From Myxococcales bacterium (GTDB lineage: Bacteria; Myxococcota_A; Polyangia; Haliangiales; Haliangiaceae), in NCBI GenBank assembly GCA_028287135.1, contig JAQBQE010000031.1, forward strand, positions 80,584 to 144,583: DNA of 64,000 bases, written 5' to 3'. This document shows positions 50,194 through 61,200 of the stretch, piece by piece (the first letter of the stretch is position 1; each line of letters opens with the position of its first letter). Below the pieces are notes generated by a model. The model was not told the origin of the DNA, did no database searches, and worked only from the letters and a program-made list of their open reading frames with translations. The translations under genes and the position numbers were made by a program.

Positions 50194-51905
50194 CCGGCAC
50201 CCAGCGTCCGTCCCGCCTTGTCGAGCGCCGCCTTGCGAAGCTCCCCACCCGTCGGCCCGTCGCCGAGCTGCTTGCGAAGATCCGCGCCGTGACCTGGACC
50301 GGTGACGTCGCGCAGGTACGGCTTCAGCTCGAAGGTATCGCTGTGCTCCTTCGTGTGGCACTGCGTCGCGCACAGGGTCTCGGGAGGCGATCGCCACACC
50401 GTCGGCGGTTTCTCCTCGCCGCCCTTGGCGACGTGGAGGGAGCCCGGGCCGTGGCAGGTCTCGCACTGGACGTCGCGGAGGTTGTCGTTGTGCGCGAGGT
50501 TCGCGCCGCCGGGCTTCTCCCACCCGGTGACGTGACAGCCGATGCAGTCGAAGTCGAACTGCTGGCTGCGCTTCTCGAGCGTCTCCCACGCATGGGCATG
50601 ACGTGTCGTCTTCCAGAAGTCGACGGCATCCGAGTGGCAGTCCGAGCAGATCTCGCTGCCGACGTAGCCGGCCTGGCCCTTCGCCGGTGGAGCGACCGGC
50701 TTGCCGGCGGCGGCCTTGACGTTGACCTCGCCCGTCGCGCGGTTGTACGCGGTCACGCCGTCCTGCACCGCCGCGTTGCACGCGAGCGTCTTGTTGACGC
50801 GGATCTGTTCGAGCGTGAAGTAGCTGCCCGTCGCCGGCGCGGACAGCGGGCTGGCGATCAGCCGATCGCGATCCTTTGCGAGCTGGTCGCGCTCGGCCTG
50901 CTTCTGGGCCACGAACGCCTTGTCCGCATCCTTGTCGGCCTTGAACTTCGTGAGGTCCTCGTCGAGCGCCGCGAGCTGCTGATCGATCAACGCGGCTTTC
51001 GCCTTCGCCGCGCCGGCTCCGATCGCATCGACGAGCGGCGCCGTGCCGGGCCGCAGCGTGACATCGACGCGCGACACGACCTGGCCGCGGTTGGCCGGGA
51101 TCACGAGCCAGCCGTCGCCGACCTTGGTCGGTTCGATCTCGACGCGCTCGGGCTCCGGTGCGTTGGCTCCGAGACCGGCGACCGCGATGTCGATGCCGCC
51201 GATCTCGCGAACGAGCTGGACCGCTTCCTTCTTGGTCGTTGCCTGGACCAGGCCGACCACGACCTGCGCACCCTGCGTGCGGAGCTCGGCGACGGTGCGC
51301 TTGCCGGCGGCGACCGGGTCCGTGACGGTGAGCCCGGGGATCGCGCCGGTCGCGACCACGCCGAACACCCCGACCTTGGACCCGCCGACATCGATCACCT
51401 TCGGCGCCTCGAGGGCGATCGGCCCTCCCGGCGGGCCACCTGGAGCGTCCGCCGGGACATTGATCGCCTGGCGCGGGAACCGGAGCTTGCCCGGGCCCTT
51501 CGCGAGATCCATCGGCCCGAGGCCGATCGCGGCCACGCCGAGCGTATCCTTGTAGGTCTGCGCGAGCAGGTCGGCCTTGAGCTCCTCCTGCGCATCGAGG
51601 TACCCGGGGATCGGCGACTTCGAGTAGAGCAGGGACCCGGCGTCGACCACGAGCGTCGGACCGTTCGCGCGGGCGGTCTCGACCAGCTTCGCAGTCCGCG
51701 ACAGATCGCCCAGCGGGTCGCTGGTGCACCCGCAGGGGCCGATCTGGCCGCGGATCTCGGCCAGCGCGATCAGCGAGAAGCTCGTACCCGGTGGTGGGGC
51801 ACTGCCCGTGCCTTTCACCTCAGATTTCGAGCAACAAGCTGCCGCAGCGAGCACGGCGAGCATCGCGACCCGGCCTGCCGGAACCACGGATCGCAGGCCA
51901 CCCAT
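50181..51905 (-). CDS. UshA-like domain fused to multihaem cytochrome c, lipoprotein
   Basis: 574 residues from ATG 51905 (MGGLRSVVPAG), with the lipobox at Cys24/25. Residues about 42-290 resemble the UshA-like metallophosphatase-type domain and keep the CGC motif at 58-60 (IRGQIGPCGCTSDPLG). A coiled coil (about 300-350) follows. The C-terminus carries haem-binding motifs: CSDCH at 420-424, CIGCH at 454-458, CETCH at 481-485 and a CX3CH variant, CATQCH, at 512-517. It would be an extracytoplasmic electron carrier anchored in the envelope. Some deltaproteobacterial relatives reportedly carry selenocysteine in the CGC place, but Cys is coded here. Confidence 0.86.
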   Translation of the reverse strand: MGGLRSVVPAGRVAMLAVLAAAACCSKSEVKGTGSAPPPGTSFSLIALAEIRGQIGPCGCTSDPLGDLSRTAKLVETARANGPTLVVDAGSLLYSKSPIPGYLDAQEELKADLLAQTYKDTLGVAAIGLGPMDLAKGPGKLRFPRQAINVPADAPGGPPGGPIALEAPKVIDVGGSKVGVFGVVATGAIPGLTVTDPVAAGKRTVAELRTQGAQVVVGLVQATTKKEAVQLVREIGGIDIAVAGLGANAPEPERVEIEPTKVGDGWLVIPANRGQVVSRVDVTLRPGTAPLVDAIGAGAAKAKAALIDQQLAALDEDLTKFKADKDADKAFVAQKQAERDQLAKDRDRLIASPLSAPATGSYFTLEQIRVNKTLACNAAVQDGVTAYNRATGEVNVKAAAGKPVAPPAKGQAGYVGSEICSDCHSDAVDFWKTTRHAHAWETLEKRSQQFDFDCIGCHVTGWEKPGGANLAHNDNLRDVQCETCHGPGSLHVAKGGEEKPPTVWRSPPETLCATQCHTKEHSDTFELKPYLRDVTGPGHGADLRKQLGDGPTGGELRKAALDKAGRTLGAGCVR

Positions 51906-51923
51906 GGCCAGCCATATAGCACG

Positions 51924-51952
51924 TTGACAGGGGGGGTTACGCTGAGTAGATT
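51924..51952 (+). promoter_or_regulatory. Candidate promoter of the rpsP operon
   Basis: A perfect -35 TTGACA at 51924-51929, a 17-base spacer and -10-like TAGATT at 51947-51952 (four of six). It lies 35 bases before the rpsP start and reads into the ribosome-assembly operon. Sequence match only. Confidence 0.55.
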
Positions 51953-51987
51953 CCGCCGCTCTCGTTTCCTTGAGCTCGAGGATCTCC

Positions 51988-52245
51988 ATGTCAGTCGCGA
52001 TTCGTTTCTCTCGTCAGGGTAAGAAGAAGTCTCCGTTCTACCGGATCGTGGCCGCTGACAAGCGCAAGGCCCGCGACGGCAAGTTCATCGAGCTTCTCGG
52101 TACCTATCACCCGACCACCAAGGTCTTGAAGCTCGACAATGAGCGCTACGAGAAGTGGCTCAAGGTCGGCGCGCAGCCGAGCGGCACCGTGGCTGCCGTG
52201 ATCCGTCGGACCGCGCGCAACGCGGCCAAGCCGGTCGCAGCGTAA
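51988..52245 (+). CDS. rpsP: 30S ribosomal protein bS16
   Basis: 85 residues. Small ribosomal subunit protein that binds and shapes the 16S rRNA. The start ATG 51988 ([18 protein letters not shown]) matches the family exactly, with CGAGGAT at a good distance. It has the [22 protein letters not shown] signature. It heads the operon rpsP-khpA-rimM-trmD-rplS, the classical translation order found across Bacteria. The next gene begins immediately after the stop codon. Confidence 0.97.
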   Translation: MSVAIRFSRQGKKKSPFYRIVAADKRKARDGKFIELLGTYHPTTKVLKLDNERYEKWLKVGAQPSGTVAAVIRRTARNAAKPVAA

Positions 52246-52563
52246 ATGCACGACGAGGATGACCGTGACGACCGCCGGGATCCGTCCCAGGGCGGTGATA
52301 ACGGCAACCGGCCGCAGGCCGTTTCTCCCGATCTCGCCGAGCTGATCCGCTACATGGCGGTCAACCTCGTCGACAAGCCCGACGAGGTTCGCGTCGAGCT
52401 GGTCGAGGAACGTCAGGCCAACGTCTACGAGCTCGAGGTCGCTGAGCCGGATCTCGGCAAGGTGATCGGTCGCGGCGGCAAGACCGCTCGCGCGCTCCGC
52501 ACCATCGTTCAGGCCTGCGCACCGCGTTCGCGGAAGCGCACGCTCGTCGAAATTCTCGAATAG
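52246..52563 (+). CDS. khpA: KH-domain RNA-binding protein KhpA
   Basis: 105 residues: an acidic leader (HDEDDRDDRRD, 2-12) and a KH domain with IGRGGKTARAL (about 72-82) holding the GxxG loop as GRGG. KhpA binds RNA with KhpB/Jag and affects cell division and ribosome assembly in other bacteria. It sits directly after rpsP and 12 bases before rimM, its usual position. The N-terminal acidic extension is longer than in most homologues. Confidence 0.94.
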   Translation: MHDEDDRDDRRDPSQGGDNGNRPQAVSPDLAELIRYMAVNLVDKPDEVRVELVEERQANVYELEVAEPDLGKVIGRGGKTARALRTIVQACAPRSRKRTLVEILE

Positions 52564-52575
52564 AGCGGACGTCTC

Positions 52576-53085
52576 GTGCGCGGGGATCCCCGTCTCGAGA
52601 TTGGCGGCGTCGCGCGGGTCCACGGGATCCGTGGCGAGGTCGTGGTGCACACGCACGACCCGGACTCGACGATCCTCGGCGAGGTCGAGACGATCTGGGT
52701 CGGCGGCGTGCAGCGCAAGATCCTCCAGGCCCGCGGCACGCACCGTGGCTGGTTGATGGCGTTCGAAGGCGTCACGACCCGCAACGAGGCCGAGCTGCTC
52801 AAGGGCCAGGTGGTCGAGGTCGACCGTGCCGATCTCGAGCTCGAGGAGGGCGACGTCCTGCTCGACGATCTCGTCGGCTGCAAGGTCGTCCGGCTCGACG
52901 GGAGCCCGTGGGGCACGATCGCCGCGGTCCTGCTCGGCCCGCAGGATCTGCTCGTGATCCACGATGGCGAGCTCGAGCGCCTGCTGCCGTTCGTCGACGA
53001 GTTCGTGAAGAACATCGATGTCGCGACCGGGATCGTCACCATCGATCCCCCCGAGGGCATGCCCGAGGATCGGATCCGGAAGTAG
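52576..53085 (+). CDS. rimM: Ribosome maturation factor RimM
   Basis: 169 residues. Assists 30S head assembly by binding uS19. The N-terminal RimM domain begins LEIGGVARVHGIRGEVVV and the C-terminal PRC-barrel ends in the typical EFVKNIDVATGIVTIDPPEGM. The start is uncertain by a few residues; GTG 52576 is 12 bases after khpA. trmD starts three bases after its stop. All features fit the family. Confidence 0.96.
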   Translation: MRGDPRLEIGGVARVHGIRGEVVVHTHDPDSTILGEVETIWVGGVQRKILQARGTHRGWLMAFEGVTTRNEAELLKGQVVEVDRADLELEEGDVLLDDLVGCKVVRLDGSPWGTIAAVLLGPQDLLVIHDGELERLLPFVDEFVKNIDVATGIVTIDPPEGMPEDRIRK

Positions 53086-53088
53086 CGG

Positions 53089-54471
53089 ATGAAGTTCTCG
53101 GTCGTGACGATCTTGCCCGAGCTGATCGAGCCGGCGCTCACGGCGGGGGTGGTCGGGCGCGCACGCGAGGCAGGGGTGATCACCGTCGAGACGGTGAACC
53201 CGCGAGACTTCACCACCGATCGGCACCGCACGGTCGACGACAATCCCTACGGCGGTGGACCGGGGATGGTGATGAAGGCGGAGCCGGTGCTCGCCGCGAT
53301 CGCCAAGGCGTCGGGCGAGGACCCGGGATCGCCGCCCCATCGGATCTTCCTGTCGCCGGCGGGCGCTCCGCTGACCCAGGCGCGCGTCAAGCAGCTCGCG
53401 CAGCTGCCGCACCTCGTGCTGGTGTGTGGCCGCTACGAGGGCATCGACGATCGCGTGATCGAGCTCGCGATCGACGAGGAGATCTCGATCGGCGACTACG
53501 TGCTGTCGGGCGGTGAGCTCGGTGCGCTCGTGATCATCGATGCGTGCGCGCGCTACGTGCCGGGCGTGCTCGGCGAGGCGACATCCACCGACGAGGAATC
53601 GCATGCCGCGGGCCTGCTCGAGTATCCGCAGTACACGCGGCCGCCAAAGCTCGTCGCGACGCGCGCGGGCGCGCCCGTCGAGCTCGAGGTGCCCGCGATC
53701 CTGTCGTCGGGCAATCACGCGTCGATCGCGGCATGGCGCCGGGCCCAGTCCCTGGTCCGTACCGCGAAGCGCCGGCCCGACCTGTTCGCGAAGGTCGAGC
53801 TGACGGCCGCGGATCGCAAGCAGATGCCGCCGCTCCACGCGCGGACCCATCTCGCGCTCGTCCATCACCCGTGCGTCGATCGCACCGGCAAGATCGTCAC
53901 GACGTCGTTGACCAACTTCGACGTCCACGACCTCGCGCGCTCGACGGCGACCTACGGCCTCGCCGCGTATCACATCGTCACGCCGATCACGTCGCAGCGC
54001 GAGAAGGCCGAGCACATCGCGGGCCTCTGGCTCGAGGATGAGCGGGCACGGATTGAAGCCGCGCGCGCCGAGGCGACGGCGCGCCGCGAGGCTGGATCAC
54101 GCGCCCCGAAGGCGCCGAACAGCGCGAGCCGGGCCAGCGCGCTCTCGCTGGTGCGGACCGCGGACTCGATCGAGACCGTGATCGCCGAGCTGACCGCCGA
54201 GTACGGTCGGGCCCCGCTGGTGGTCGGGACCTCGGCCAAGGCCGAGTCGTTCCCCTCCGCACCGCGCCGATCCCCGAGCGAATTGTTCGCGGAGGCCTCG
54301 CTCGATCCGAGTCCGGTTCTGATCCTGCTCGGGACCGGCTGGGGTCTCGCCGACCCGCTGATTCCTTCGGTGTCTCGGGTGCTTACGCCGATCGAGGGCG
54401 TCGCCGGGTGGAATCATCTGTCGGTCCGGAGCGCGGGGGCGATCCTCCTCGATCGGCTGTTCGGCCGATGA
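53089..54471 (+). CDS. trmD: tRNA (guanine37-N1)-methyltransferase fused to a second SPOUT-like methyltransferase domain
   Basis: 460 residues. Residues 1-240 are TrmD, making m1G37: MKFSVVTILPELIEP, NPYGGGPGMV, LVLVCGRYEGIDDRV and ISIGDYVLSGGELGAL with the knot residues. From about 253 a second domain starts (ARTHLALVHHPCVDR, STATYGLAAYHIVTP) and ends with LLGTGWGLADPLI, matching the RNA_Me_trans SPOUT family. In many deltaproteobacteria this is a separate gene beside trmD. The join is a short Lys/Pro linker and the frame is uninterrupted, so a true fusion is likely. Confidence 0.95.
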   Translation: MKFSVVTILPELIEPALTAGVVGRAREAGVITVETVNPRDFTTDRHRTVDDNPYGGGPGMVMKAEPVLAAIAKASGEDPGSPPHRIFLSPAGAPLTQARVKQLAQLPHLVLVCGRYEGIDDRVIELAIDEEISIGDYVLSGGELGALVIIDACARYVPGVLGEATSTDEESHAAGLLEYPQYTRPPKLVATRAGAPVELEVPAILSSGNHASIAAWRRAQSLVRTAKRRPDLFAKVELTAADRKQMPPLHARTHLALVHHPCVDRTGKIVTTSLTNFDVHDLARSTATYGLAAYHIVTPITSQREKAEHIAGLWLEDERARIEAARAEATARREAGSRAPKAPNSASRASALSLVRTADSIETVIAELTAEYGRAPLVVGTSAKAESFPSAPRRSPSELFAEASLDPSPVLILLGTGWGLADPLIPSVSRVLTPIEGVAGWNHLSVRSAGAILLDRLFGR

Positions 54472-54576
54472 CCTGCCAATGGGTCGGGCACGCTGCTTGA
54501 CGTGTCGGGGTGATCTCTGGCAGAACCCTGCGTCCCAGCGGCCTTTTTCTCGGCCGTTGGATGCCGGATCCAAATC

Positions 54577-55062
54577 ATGACCGCCTCCCAGCGCATTATC
54601 GATTCCATCGAAAAAGCTCAACGTCGCACCACGACCCTTCCCGAGTTCCGCCCAGGCGACTCGATCAAGGTCTGGGTGAAGATTCGCGAAGGCGAGAAGT
54701 CTCGCCTCCAGGCGTTCGAGGGCGTGTGCATCAGCCGCGCCTCGAAGGGCGCTCGCTCGACGTTCACCGTCCGCAAGATCTCCTACGGCGTCGGCGTGGA
54801 GCGCGTGTTCCCCGACAACTCGCCGAACATCGAGAAGATCGATGTGATCCAGCGCGGCCGCGTCCACCAGGCCAAGCTCTATTACCTGCGTGACCTGTCG
54901 GGCAAGGCTGCCCGCATCAAGGAGCGCGAGGGCCAGAACGAGAACGAGGCTGCTGCCCCCGAGGCTGCTGCCGAGGGCGCCGAGCCGGCTGCTGCCGCCG
55001 AGCCCAAGAAGAAGGGCGCCCGCAAGGAGCGCAACCGCGCCAAGAAGGCGTCTGCCGCGTAA
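54577..55062 (+). CDS. rplS: 50S ribosomal protein bL19 with C-terminal extension
   Basis: 161 residues, about 45 longer than most bL19. The core (1-115) is standard, with [22 protein letters not shown] and [17 protein letters not shown] motifs. The added tail (about 117-161) is Glu/Ala-rich and then Lys/Arg-rich ([21 protein letters not shown]) and may touch rRNA. Gap of 105 bases after trmD contains the leader; no Shine-Dalgarno is obvious. Followed by a terminator hairpin. Confidence 0.96.
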   Translation: MTASQRIIDSIEKAQRRTTTLPEFRPGDSIKVWVKIREGEKSRLQAFEGVCISRASKGARSTFTVRKISYGVGVERVFPDNSPNIEKIDVIQRGRVHQAKLYYLRDLSGKAARIKEREGQNENEAAAPEAAAEGAEPAAAAEPKKKGARKERNRAKKASAA

Positions 55063-55091
55063 CGACTCGCTGCGCTCACGCGCATCGAATC

Positions 55092-55124
55092 ACAGGCTCG
55101 CTCGCGCGGGCCTGTTGTCGTTTT
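55092..55124 (+). terminator. Terminator after rplS
   Basis: Ten-pair stem ACAGGCTCGC (55092-55101) with GCGGGCCTGT (55106-55115), tetraloop TCGC, one G-U pair, then TGTCGTTTTC. It ends the rpsP-rplS operon 29 bases after the rplS stop. Confidence 0.75.
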
Positions 55125-55193
55125 CGGCGAGCCGCCTGGCTGTCATGCCCCCTTGCTAGAACGCGGGGCAGGGAGGGCCGAAAGGCTCGTGCT

Positions 55194-55607
55194 GTGGCGA
55201 CAACGAAGACGGTGGAGACAGCGGCGGCGGTGGAGACAGCGGCAGAGGACCGCACGACGACGGTGGAGCGCGGAGCGTCCGCCGAGGAGCGCGCTGCCGA
55301 GGCGCTGCGCGGCGCCGGCTACGACATCATCGAGCGCAACTTCCGCTGCAAGGGCGGCGAGCTCGACATCATCGCGAGGGACGGCGACATCCTGGTGTTC
55401 GTCGAGGTCCGTAGCCGCGACGACGGCCACCACGGCCATGCAGCCGAGATGGTGAGCCCGTCCAAGCGGGGGCAGGTCACGCGCGTCGCGCGGATCTACA
55501 TCGAGGCGAGGCGGCCCGTGTTCGACGAATGCCGGTTCGACGTCGTCGCCATCACGGGCGAGACGATCGACATCCTGAAGGATGCCTGGCGCGTCGGCGG
55601 TCCCTGA
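55194..55607 (+). CDS. yraN: YraN family endonuclease-like protein (UPF0102)
   Basis: 137 residues, GTG start. Holds the UPF0102 core of the PD-(D/E)XK-like nuclease fold: ERAAEALRGAGYDIIERNFR, GELDIIARDGDILVFVEVRSR (the Glu/Asp and ExK-like residues) and DDGHHGHAAEMVSPSKRGQ. A 30-residue Thr/Ala-rich N-terminus is extra. It normally lies beside rplS and rnhB in this kind of operon; no rnhB follows. Function is thought to be in DNA uptake or repair but is not proven. Confidence 0.9.
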   Translation: MATTKTVETAAAVETAAEDRTTTVERGASAEERAAEALRGAGYDIIERNFRCKGGELDIIARDGDILVFVEVRSRDDGHHGHAAEMVSPSKRGQVTRVARIYIEARRPVFDECRFDVVAITGETIDILKDAWRVGGP

Positions 55608-55631
55608 CGATGGGACCGCGTCGTTATCGAA

Positions 55632-56120
55632 TCAGTTACAGAGCGGGTACGCGCTGTTGCCGGCGCGACCGCTGAGGTTGCAGCACGCGTTGTCGGCGTT
55701 GCTCGCGTCGCACGCTTCGGGCGTCGAGAGCTGACCCGACTCGGGGACGACCACGTAGTCCTTGCAGATGCAGAACTTGCGGCAGCAGAACGGACCGACG
55801 GTGACGGCGACGCCACACGTGAAGCCCGAGATGCACGGCGACTCGGGGACGCGATCGCAATCCTCGTCGGCGCTGCACTCGGCGGTGCACAGGCCGTTGG
55901 TTCCACCGGGGAACGAGCTACCCGGGGGCAGCTCCTTCGACAGCGGAACGCGAAGACACGTGCGCGACACGCAGTCGAGCGACGGTGACGCGACGACGAC
56001 CTCGGTCGCGGCCGGCATTGCCGTACCGAGATCGCAGATACGTCCGACGGGTTCACCCGTGCACCCGACAAGCAAGGCACAGAGGAGCGTCCCCAACAGC
56101 ACGGCGTGGCGTCGACTCAT
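55632..56120 (-). CDS. Cys-rich lipoprotein
   Basis: 162 residues from ATG 56120 (MSRRHAVLLGTLLCALLVGC), with lipobox LLVGC. The mature part contains about eighteen cysteines in a spaced series (CSADEDCDR, CISGFTCG, FCCRKFCICKDY), suggesting a disulfide-stapled extracellular module similar to other lipoproteins in this window. The longer in-frame start overlaps the promoter and is rejected. Convergent with yraN, 24 bases apart. No family is recognised. Confidence 0.75.
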   Translation of the reverse strand: MSRRHAVLLGTLLCALLVGCTGEPVGRICDLGTAMPAATEVVVASPSLDCVSRTCLRVPLSKELPPGSSFPGGTNGLCTAECSADEDCDRVPESPCISGFTCGVAVTVGPFCCRKFCICKDYVVVPESGQLSTPEACDASNADNACCNLSGRAGNSAYPLCN

Positions 56121-56128
56121 CGCGCCCG

Positions 56129-56156
56129 ATAATATGGTGGGGGCTACCCAAGTCAA
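56129..56156 (-). promoter_or_regulatory. Candidate promoter giving a near-leaderless lipoprotein mRNA
   Basis: On the minus strand, -35 TTGACT (56156-56151), 16-base spacer, -10 TATTAT (56134-56129). The start codon of the Cys-rich lipoprotein begins nine bases after the -10, where transcription would start, so the message would have almost no leader. Confidence 0.45.
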
Positions 56157-56342
56157 GGGAACGACAACCAACAACGCCTCGGGACGCTTTCGATTTTCGC
56201 GGATGACCGATGGGGCGTGGTTCTGGCAGTTCATGACCATTGGTGTCGCTCGAGGCGATATCCGTCAGTGCACGTTTACGCGCAACGATCCCGTTCCAGG
56301 CGTGTCCTGAGCCAGCGTCCAGCTACGTGGACCGCCGTTGCC

Positions 56343-56371
56343 TTGACAGGCCCCATCCCCTTGCCGATGAT
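56343..56371 (+). promoter_or_regulatory. Candidate promoter of the TPR/FHA operon
   Basis: Perfect -35 TTGACA at 56343-56348, a 17-base spacer and GATGAT at 56366-56371 (four of six). It lies 57 bases before the TPR gene start. Match by eye only. Confidence 0.5.
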
Positions 56372-56427
56372 TCCGCCGGGTCACTTCCCTGCGGGACGCA
56401 TGGGCGCTTGATGACTCGGAGGACTTG

Positions 56428-58044
<1,617 letters not shown>

Positions 58045-58065
58045 GCTCGTAGAGAAAACCCGAAG

Positions 58066-58099
58066 GAGCCCGGTCGCTTACCGCCCGGGCTCACGACGT
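58066..58099 (+). terminator. Hairpin between the first and second TPR genes
   Basis: Stem GAGCCCGG (58066-58073) with CCGGGCTC (58085-58092) around an 11-base loop, then ACGACGTTTC. Weak T run, so it may be an attenuator or processing site rather than a full stop. Confidence 0.5.
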
Positions 58100-58211
58100 T
58101 TCGGGGAATGACAAACCCGTGACGACCTCGACAACGACCTTCGCTACTGTGACCGCTCGGATTGCCTCGCCAGCATCTCCAGCTCGTCCCGCCGGGAAAA
58201 AGGGAATCGCA

Positions 58212-61200
58212 ATGAACAGAATGAAGCTCGCGACACTCGGAGTGCTCCTCGTGAGCACGGTGTCCTCTGTGGCCCTCGCGCAGAAGGCAAAGTACACGCG
58301 GACCCAGGACGTCAAGATCGACGTCAAGCTGTCGGATCGCGTCAAGCCGATCACGCCGAAGGCCGAGGACAAGAAAGATGTCCAGCCGTCGCTGTCGGCA
58401 GACGACATCCTCTCGATCGAAGGACTCGTCGGCAACATTCGCGGTGAGCAGGAGCAGATCCTTGCTCAGATCATCGCGAACACGCCGGACTCCGACGTCG
58501 AGGAGAAGAGCGATGCGTACTTCCGGCTCGGCGAGCTCTACGCCAAGCAGCAGCGCTACTGGCGCCTCAAGGCCGTCGAGCTGACGATCCGCGCGGACAC
58601 CGCGAAGCCCGCCGACAAGGCGAAGTTCCAGAAGGAGTCGGTCGCCGGCGCGAACAAGGCGAAGGACTACCTCCTCAAGGCGGTGAAGACCTACAAGGGC
58701 CTCACCGACAACGAGGCGTTCCGCAACTATCCCAAGATGGATATGGCGCTGTTCTACTACGGGTACACGCTGCAGGGTGGCAAGTACCTGAAGGAAGCGC
58801 GCGCGGTCTACGACAAGCTGCTCAAGAACTATCCGAACAGCAAGTACGTCCCCGAGGCGCACCTCGCGTTCGCGGACTACTACTTCGAAGCGGGCCAGCT
58901 CGACGATGCCGAGAGCCGCTACAAGATGGTCCTCAAGTTCCCGAAGTCGTCGGCGTACTGGTACGCGATGTACAAGATGGGCTGGATCCATCTCAACAAG
59001 GCGCGCTTCCAGGACGCACTCGAGACGTTCTTCCAGGTCGCGCAGGCCACGAAGAACGACAAGAAGCAGGAGATCCTGAACCGCGCCGCGAAGAAGGACT
59101 TCGTTCGCGCGTACTCGGAGATCGGCAAGGCGGACAAGGCGTATCCCGCGTTCCAGCGCGTCGATAACAAGTACGCGTTCCAGATGCTCGAGATCCTCGC
59201 CGACCTCTATCTCGGCCAGGGCAAGAGCGACAAGGCGATCTTCGTGTTCCAGGAGCTGATGAAGACGCAGCCCCAGAACAAGAACGTCTGCCTGTGGCAG
59301 TACAACATCGCGCACGCGATGCTCTCGATGGCCGGCGCCGCCAACGGCGACAAGGTCAAGGAGATCGAGAACCTCGTCCGCCTGTGGGGCGCGCTCAAGG
59401 GCAAGAAGCTCCTCCCGGCATCCGAAGCGCAGGAGTGCCATGACAACGCCGCGGCGATGTCGGGTGAGCTCGCTCGCGCGTATCACTCGGAGTCGGCGAA
59501 GACCAAGAACCCCGAGACGCTCGCGTACGCCGAGAAGCTCTACAAGGTCTATCTCGACGTCTTCACCGACGCCGAGGACTACTCGCAGACGCAGTACTTC
59601 TACGCCGAGCTCGTGTGGAGCCGCGCGGAGAACGAGAAGAATGCGCGCCTGCAGACCGAGCTCTGGGAGAACGCGGCGATGGCGTTCACCGATGTCGTCA
59701 AGGCCGGCAAGCTCGACGCGAAGATGACGAAGGAAGCCGCGTACGCCGCGGTGCTCGGCTGGAAGAACGCGCTCAACGTCGATCCCCGCGTCAAGGGTCA
59801 GGCCGACAAGGTCGACGATCCAGGCAAGGACTACGACAAGACGCCGGAGCCGAAGACCATCCCCCCTCGCGAGGAGAAGATGCTCGCGGCCTTCGACATC
59901 TACATCAACTACATCAAGGACCCGAAGGACGACGAGCTGGTCGGCATGAAGTTCCTGAAGGCGAACATCTATCGCCGCTACAACCAGTTCGACAAGGCGA
60001 TCCCCTTGTTCATGGACATCATCGACAAGCATCGCGAGCACGAGACCGCGGAGTACTCGGCGAACTTGCTCCTCGATACCTACAACCGCACGCAGAAGTA
60101 CGACGAGATGCTCGCCCTCGCCGAGAAGCTCGGCAAGGACCCGAAGTTCCTCGACGGCAAGGATGACCTGAAGGAGACGCTCGCCACGATCAAGGCGCAG
60201 TCGATGCGCAAGAAGGCGGAGTCGCTCGAGAAGCAGGCGAAGGAAGGCAAGGACTTCGCCAAGTACATCCAGTGCGGCGACGCGTACCTCGACATCTACA
60301 ACGCAAACCCGGAAGGCAAGCAGAACGACGAGGTCCTCTACAACTCCGGCGTCTGCTACGAGGAGGGCCGCTCGATCGGCGCCGCGATCACCGCCTTCAA
60401 CCTGCTCCAGAAGTACTACGGCCAGAGCAAGCTGACCGCGAAGGCGCTCGCCCGGATCGGCAAGGCGTACGGCGACATCGCGTTCTACGACCGCGCGTCG
60501 GAGAAGCTCGAGGAGTACGCGAAGAAGTACGCCGGCGAGAAGGACGCGTACGACGCGATGAGCGACGCGGTGTTCTACCGCAAGGGCATCGGCGACGACG
60601 CGAAGGCGATCGAGAACACCAAGTACTTCATCAAGACGTTCGGCGCGAAGAAGCCGCAGGAGGCCGCGAACGCCGCGTTCTCGCTGACCTCCGTCTACGA
60701 GAAGCAGGGTGATGGCGACGTCGTCATCAAGTACCTCCGCGACTACATCCGCACGTACGGCGCCAAGGGTGGCGACGATCGCCTCGTGATCGCGCACGCC
60801 AAGATCGGACAGATCCTGTGGCAGCAGAGCTGCCCGGTGAAGCAGGTCGACGGCTCGTGCGTGAAGATCGTCCGCGAGCGCGCCATCAACATGAAGAAGA
60901 AGAAGGGCCGCAAGTCGGGCAACGATCAGCCCACCCAGTGCGGACCGGACTCGAAGATCAAGCTGACGGTCGTGAAGCGTGACGAGCGCAAGATGAAGGA
61001 AGCGCTCCAGGCGTTCGGCGCTGCGGCGAAGGCGTTCGAGAAGAGCGGCGGCAAGACCGGCGGCGACGAGGGTGGCGCTCGCTACTACTACGGCATGGCG
61101 AAGGTCGCCGATGCCGACAAGGACTTCGAGGCGTACCTCGCGCTGTCGTTCCCGGCGAACCTCAACTTCGATCCGGACCCGAAGAAGAAGGCGATCACGG

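Larger units (their letters stand above)
56121..56427. other. Gene-free divergent control region
   Basis: About 307 bases between the Cys-rich lipoprotein and the TPR operon, reading outward in both directions. It contains a candidate promoter for each side (separate entries). The minor frames here show no protein character. Confidence 0.6.

Noticed and set aside
50181..51905. Selenocysteine at the CGC motif
   Set aside because: Codons at the motif read Cys, and no in-frame TGA is present.
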